A stretch of DNA of 7,466 nucleotides from an uncultured Thermoplasmata archaeon (GTDB taxonomy: Archaea; Thermoplasmatota; Thermoplasmata; Methanomassiliicoccales; Methanomethylophilaceae), in contig CAMNNR010000060.1 of the NCBI GenBank assembly GCA_946545675.1, forward strand, positions 1-7,466, given 5' to 3'. This document shows positions 4,361 to 7,466 of this stretch, piece by piece (within the stretch, counting starts at the first letter, position 1; every line of letters begins with the position of its first letter). The notes below the pieces were generated by a model. That model was not told the origin of the DNA and did no database searches. It saw only the letters and a list, made by a program, of their open reading frames with translations. A program made the translations under genes and the position numbers.

Positions 4361-6157
4361 TCAATATTCTCTGTTCTCAGCCACTTCGAGGGCCTCGAGC
4401 GCTCTCCTTGCCGCAGAGTTCCCGCGCTTCTTTGCCTTCATGTACCATTCCTTGGCCTTCTTCAGGTCCTTCTCGATCCCGATGCCGTCCTCGTAATACC
4501 TTCCGACGATGTACATGGATTGTGCGTTACCTGCCCTGGCGCTCTTCTCGAAGGTCGCGAAGGGTGTCTGATCCTCGAGGATGGCCTTGTTGCGGTGGTC
4601 CTCCACGATCTTCTTGGAGATGACGTGACCCTGGTCGGCGGCCTTCTTGTACCATTTGAGTGCGGCGACCTCGTCCGCTTTCACTCCCTGGCCTTTGCGG
4701 TAGCATTCTCCGAGGTAGTACTGGCAGATCACGTTATCGAGTTCTGCTCCGGATGAGAACAGCCTGAATGCCTCCTCCAGGTCCTGTTTGACGCTCTCAC
4801 CGAGATAGTAGGATTCCCCGACATACAGCATCGACTTGGCGAAACCGTTCTCGGCGAGGGTGCGATGCATCTCGAATCCCTTGGGTGCATCCTTCTTCAC
4901 CCCGGTGCCCTTGAGGTAGCAGTTGGCTACCGCGTAAGCAGCCTTCATGTAGCCTGCATCGGAGGATATGCGGAGCATCTCGAACCCTTTGGTCTCATCC
5001 TTCTTCGCTCCCTTGCCGGTGAGGGTGGCCATTCCCGCTATGTAGCAGGCCTCGGGGTTTCCGTGTGCCGCAGAGCGGAGTGCGTACCTCATCGCCTTCT
5101 GGGGGTTCTTCTTGACTCCGTTACCCGAAGTGTATATTTCGTAAAGGCGGAGCTCGGCAGAGGCATTGCCCAGGTCTGCTGCGTTCTGATAGTATTCTAT
5201 GGCCTTCTCCTGGTTCTTGCTGATCATCTTCCCGCCTTTGGCGTACAGCTGTGCCAGCATGATCATGGCGTCGACGCATCCGTTGTCCGCGCATTCGAGC
5301 ATGAGCTTGAGACCCTCCTCGCGCTTGTTCTCGACGATACCGCCGAGCATACAGCGGGACATTCCGAATCTCCCCTCGACGGAACCGAAGGATTCCGCCA
5401 TGGTGAACCACGAGTACCCCATATCCTCGTCACGGTCGAATCCGACGCCGTCGAGGTAGCATCTTCCCACCTCGTACATGCCGATGGGGATCTTGTTGGA
5501 TGCCAGGGATTCGTATATGCCTGCGGCTTTCTTCCTATCTTTCTGGGTGAATATCCCGTGTTCGAGGCACCATGCGTATTTCAGTGCCGCACGGATGTTC
5601 CCGTTCCCCGCAGTCTCGGTCAGGAGTTTGAGACCTTTCTCGAGGTCCTGTGTGGTCCCCGAACCGCGTATCATGCACAGGGCGGTCTGACAGGCGCCGT
5701 CGGCGTTGCCCGCTTCATATGAACGTTTGAACAGCGAGAATGCCGTCTCCGGATCGAAGTGCGTACCCGCTCCCACATAATACGCCATCCCCGCCACGAA
5801 CATGGCAGCACCGCTTCCCTCCTCCGCCTTCTTCAGGCAGTAATCTAGGAAGGAGCTACCCTCGGGGATTTCACGGCAGCTGAAGTATGTCTTGAGCATG
5901 CCGCTGCCGGGTATGTAGTACCCCAAAGTGGCATAGGTGGACCAGAAGAGGGTATCCATCCCGTTGTCTTCCTTTATCCCCTTTGAATAGTACTGAGCGA
6001 CCATGTATGCCGCTGCCGGGTTACCGGATTCTGCCGAATCGAGGTAGAGCCCGAAAGCGTCGGTGTTGCCGTTGATTGCAAGGGACTGTGCCTGTTCGAA
6101 TACATCGTCTAAGATGACTCCGGCACACTTGGGAAACAAGGGGGCGGTCTGCGCCAT
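4361..6157 (-). CDS. Sel1-like repeat (SLR/TPR-like) protein, 598 aa
   Basis: A solenoid protein built almost wholly of Sel1-like repeats, helix pairs of about 35-40 residues with the pattern A-x-Y-x-x-G-x-x-Y-x-x-G-x-G followed by D-x-x-K-A-x-x-W/L-Y-x-x-A-A. I count about 13 recognisable units, the first near residue 46 (NPAAAYMVAQYYSKG) and the last full one near 548 (NAQSMYIVGRYYEDGIGIE), plus a partial C-terminal unit. Units in the C-terminal half are closer to consensus than those around 60-100, which look degenerate. There is no signal peptide or membrane segment, so it should be cytoplasmic. Sel1 repeats mediate protein-protein contacts; the partner cannot be told from sequence. It is a stand-alone gene with its own TATA box about 24 bp before the ATG and no Shine-Dalgarno. 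Stop TGA. Confidence 0.92.
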   Translation of the reverse strand: MAQTAPLFPKCAGVILDDVFEQAQSLAINGNTDAFGLYLDSAESGNPAAAYMVAQYYSKGIKEDNGMDTLFWSTYATLGYYIPGSGMLKTYFSCREIPEGSSFLDYCLKKAEEGSGAAMFVAGMAYYVGAGTHFDPETAFSLFKRSYEAGNADGACQTALCMIRGSGTTQDLEKGLKLLTETAGNGNIRAALKYAWCLEHGIFTQKDRKKAAGIYESLASNKIPIGMYEVGRCYLDGVGFDRDEDMGYSWFTMAESFGSVEGRFGMSRCMLGGIVENKREEGLKLMLECADNGCVDAMIMLAQLYAKGGKMISKNQEKAIEYYQNAADLGNASAELRLYEIYTSGNGVKKNPQKAMRYALRSAAHGNPEACYIAGMATLTGKGAKKDETKGFEMLRISSDAGYMKAAYAVANCYLKGTGVKKDAPKGFEMHRTLAENGFAKSMLYVGESYYLGESVKQDLEEAFRLFSSGAELDNVICQYYLGECYRKGQGVKADEVAALKWYKKAADQGHVISKKIVEDHRNKAILEDQTPFATFEKSARAGNAQSMYIVGRYYEDGIGIEKDLKKAKEWYMKAKKRGNSAARRALEALEVAENREY

Positions 6158-6177
6158 ACAGTAGAATCCGTTTCTCG

Positions 6178-6185
6178 ATTTTAAT
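6178..6185 (-). promoter_or_regulatory. TATA box of the Sel1-repeat gene
   Basis: ATTAAAAT on the minus strand, centred about 24 bp from the A of the ATG at 6157. This spacing predicts a leaderless transcript. It lies in the 68-bp gap after the YbhB-family gene. Confidence 0.5.
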
Positions 6186-6225
6186 AGATGTACCCGAACA
6201 TATGGATTATACTGTCAAATTGGAT

Positions 6226-6732
6226 TCAATTGCTATACTTAGGGGGATACTTGCATTTGAGTGTCGCCTTGGCGAGCACGTGTCCCTTCGTGACCTTCTC
6301 GAGGTCCTCGTAAGTGAATCCGGTCCTGAGCACGGGTACGAAATCTAGCGCTAATACGGTGATGACGTAGGTGTGGACCTTGTCGGGAGGATAGGGGCCG
6401 CCGTAGCGGGAGGCAGCATTGATGTCGAAGACGTCGCGGCCGTACCAGCTGTTCACTCCCTGCACGATGTCATCGCTCTCGCGGGAGGCATCCTCGGGAA
6501 GTTTGGAAGTCTTCAGTCCGGTGACCAACCAGTGGACCCATTTGAAACCGCAGACCGGGACCGAGTCGGGATCGTCGAAGATGACCGCGAAGGAAGCGGT
6601 TCCCGCGGGTGCGCCGACGATCTCCAAGGGGAACGAGCGGGATGGCATGTCGCCGGGAGCGAAGTCCTGTCCGTTACAACCGAATCTCTCGTCTAGAACG
6701 CCGTCGTTTACCGCTGCGGAGGTTATGTCCAT
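6226..6732 (-). CDS. YbhB/YbcL-family (PEBP, Raf-kinase-inhibitor-like) protein
   Basis: A 168-aa phosphatidylethanolamine-binding-protein fold of the YbhB/YbcL type. Family hallmarks of the anion/ligand pocket are visible: the DDPD motif (53-56), KWVHWLV (64-70), GVNSWYGR (92-99) and YGGPYPPDKVHTY (110-122) with H120. The length is normal for prokaryotic members and there is no signal peptide, so it is cytoplasmic. The biochemical role of prokaryotic PEBPs is not established. The ATG at 6732 lies 9 bp after the stop of the membrane-protein gene upstream, so it is probably the last gene of a three-gene unit with the ligase and the SemiSWEET-like protein. No Shine-Dalgarno is seen. The stop is TGA. 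Family call is sure; link to the two neighbours is by position only. Confidence 0.93.
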   Translation of the reverse strand: MDITSAAVNDGVLDERFGCNGQDFAPGDMPSRSFPLEIVGAPAGTASFAVIFDDPDSVPVCGFKWVHWLVTGLKTSKLPEDASRESDDIVQGVNSWYGRDVFDINAASRYGGPYPPDKVHTYVITVLALDFVPVLRTGFTYEDLEKVTKGHVLAKATLKCKYPPKYSN

Positions 6733-6741
6733 GTGTTCGTA

Positions 6742-7053
6742 TCAGCGGGCACGGATATTAGTGTTTGCCGCCTTCCTCTCCTGATCCAATCTCCTGTTGC
6801 GGACGTAGAGCATGAGGTCGATGGCGACGAGTGTGATATCAAGGATGTAGAATGCCAGGACGTAGTCGATGTCGTCGATAACGAACTTGCGGGCCACACC
6901 GAATGCATATCCCAGTTCGATGATGAGTTCGAACGCCACGCTTTTGCCTACAGCAGTGCGACATATCCACGACTTGCGGATGTTGAACGGCCACGATGCC
7001 GCGAAGCAGAGCAGCATCAGCATCTCCAGCAGATCGCCCGTTATCTCGATCAT
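6742..7053 (-). CDS. SemiSWEET/PQ-loop-like 3-TM membrane protein
   Basis: A 103-aa protein with three predicted membrane helices (about 8-24, 38-57, 63-84) and a basic C-terminal tail. The first helix runs into WPFNIRKSW (21-29), followed by RTAVGKS (32-38), the pattern of small bacterial PQ-loop/SemiSWEET-type proteins where P-F/Q sits at the hinge of helix 1; GYAFG (48-52) and the helix-3 end MLYVRNRR (81-88) also fit. SemiSWEETs work as dimers and carry sugars, but related small proteins have unknown substrates, so transport of a sugar is not claimed. The ATG at 7053 overlaps the ligase stop as ATGA, so it is translationally coupled. The frame is open up to 7425, but that part is a shadow of the ligase and very unlike a protein (Arg/Gln/His-rich). 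Confidence 0.75.
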   Translation of the reverse strand: MIEITGDLLEMLMLLCFAASWPFNIRKSWICRTAVGKSVAFELIIELGYAFGVARKFVIDDIDYVLAFYILDITLVAIDLMLYVRNRRLDQERKAANTNIRAR

Positions 7054-7466
7054 TCCCAGGACCTGTTGTCGGTGACGTGCTTGGCCTTGCCCTCGAACCT
7101 CTCTAGGGTGCCGGGGAGGTTGAGTTTGACGATCGCCTTGAGGTTGAGGATCTCCTTCAGGCGGGCTTGCATCTGCACGGTCATCTCGTTGATTTTGTTC
7201 ATGTCGTCGGTGAGGTAGTCCTTGGAGATCTCCACGTCGATGACCATCTTGTCCATGTAGTTCTCGTTGGTCAGGGTGATGTGGTAGAAGGGTGCGAGGA
7301 AGGGCATCTCTCCGATGACGCTCTCGATCTGCGACGGGAACACGTTGATTCCCCTGACCACGATCATGTCGTCGCTCCTGCCGGTGATCCTTCCGAGACG
7401 GGGATGGGTTCTTCCGCAGGCGCATTTCTCCCAGGTGAGGGTGGAGATGTCACCAATCTTGTACCT
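7050..7466 (-). CDS. Phenylacetate-CoA ligase family protein (PaaK/F390 synthetase-like), C-terminal part
   Basis: The gene enters from beyond the window; 138 C-terminal residues are seen, out of about 430 usual for the family. It is an ANL-superfamily adenylate-forming enzyme: RYKIGD (visible residues 1-6) is the A7-type motif, CACGRTHPR (15-23) is typical of PaaK-type enzymes, and GRITGRSDDMIVVRGINVF (25-43... ending FPSQIE) marks the hinge and start of the mobile C-terminal domain. The family activates aryl acids such as phenylacetate to acyl-CoA, or in methanogens adenylates coenzyme F420 (F390 synthetase). Methanogen copies often accompany indolepyruvate ferredoxin oxidoreductase, which could lie upstream outside the window. 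Substrate cannot be decided here. The stop TGA overlaps the next ATG. Confidence 0.9.
   Translation of the reverse strand, partial: RYKIGDISTLTWEKCACGRTHPRLGRITGRSDDMIVVRGINVFPSQIESVIGEMPFLAPFYHITLTNENYMDKMVIDVEISKDYLTDDMNKINEMTVQMQARLKEILNLKAIVKLNLPGTLERFEGKAKHVTDNRSWE

Noticed and set aside
4865..5722. Long plus-strand ORF of 285 codons opposite the Sel1-repeat gene
   Set aside because: It is antisense to a protein with clear Sel1 repeats; its own product shows no domain and its length follows from the codon bias and repeats of the real gene.
7054..7425. N-terminal extension of the 3-TM protein by 124 residues
   Set aside because: The extension is Arg/Gln/His-rich and lies out of frame over the ligase C-terminal domain; the ATGA overlap gives a better start at 7053.

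Overview
The window looks like chromosomal DNA from a methanogenic archaeon, most likely the order Methanomassiliicoccales (gut/host-associated Thermoplasmata). This is an inference. It rests on archaeal TATA boxes about 25 bp upstream of start codons with no room for a leader, a Cys-rich DUF2284 protein, a large Sel1-repeat protein, a PaaK/F390-synthetase-type ligase, and TGA/TAA stops on every complete gene with TAG used for none. TAG is the pyrrolysine codon in that order. No 16S rRNA, mcr or pyl gene lies in the window to prove it.

Layout. 1-300 has no convincing gene but is densely packed with short perfect inverted repeats, closed by a 10-bp pair (3-12 with 216-225). A tRNA-Ser(UGA) follows on the + strand (301-388). 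Everything else is on the - strand, in five transcription blocks. (i) 410-1774: a 71-aa protein, an unrecognised 182-aa protein and a DUF2284 metal-binding protein, the last two sharing an ATGA overlap. (ii) 1864-2406: RNA 2',3'-cyclic phosphodiesterase (ThpR). (iii) 2464-4033: a 10-TM DMT/EamA-type permease, a small winged-helix-like regulator and a 44-aa single-TM protein, with ATGA overlaps at both junctions and a GC-rich hairpin terminator downstream. (iv) 4361-6157: a 598-aa cytoplasmic Sel1-repeat protein. (v) 6226-7466: the C-terminal part of a phenylacetate-CoA ligase-family enzyme, a SemiSWEET/PQ-loop-like protein and a YbhB/PEBP-family protein. 4101-4360 is an AT-rich gap with promoters and at most a doubtful 40-codon ORF.

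The main observation is in block (iii). The regulator is split by a single in-frame TAG at 2772-2774. The downstream half has no ribosome-binding site, while the reading frames on either side of it have well-placed ones (GGAGG and AGGTGA, each 7 nt from its ATG). Read through TAG, the two halves make one 100-residue winged-helix-like protein with the 42nd residue (pyrrolysine, if decoded) in the probable recognition helix. A perfect 8-bp palindrome sits at the predicted transcription start of the same operon and could be the regulator's operator. A Pyl-dependent regulator of a permease would be a novel switch. A nonsense mutation, a sequencing error or stop-and-restart translation remain live alternatives.
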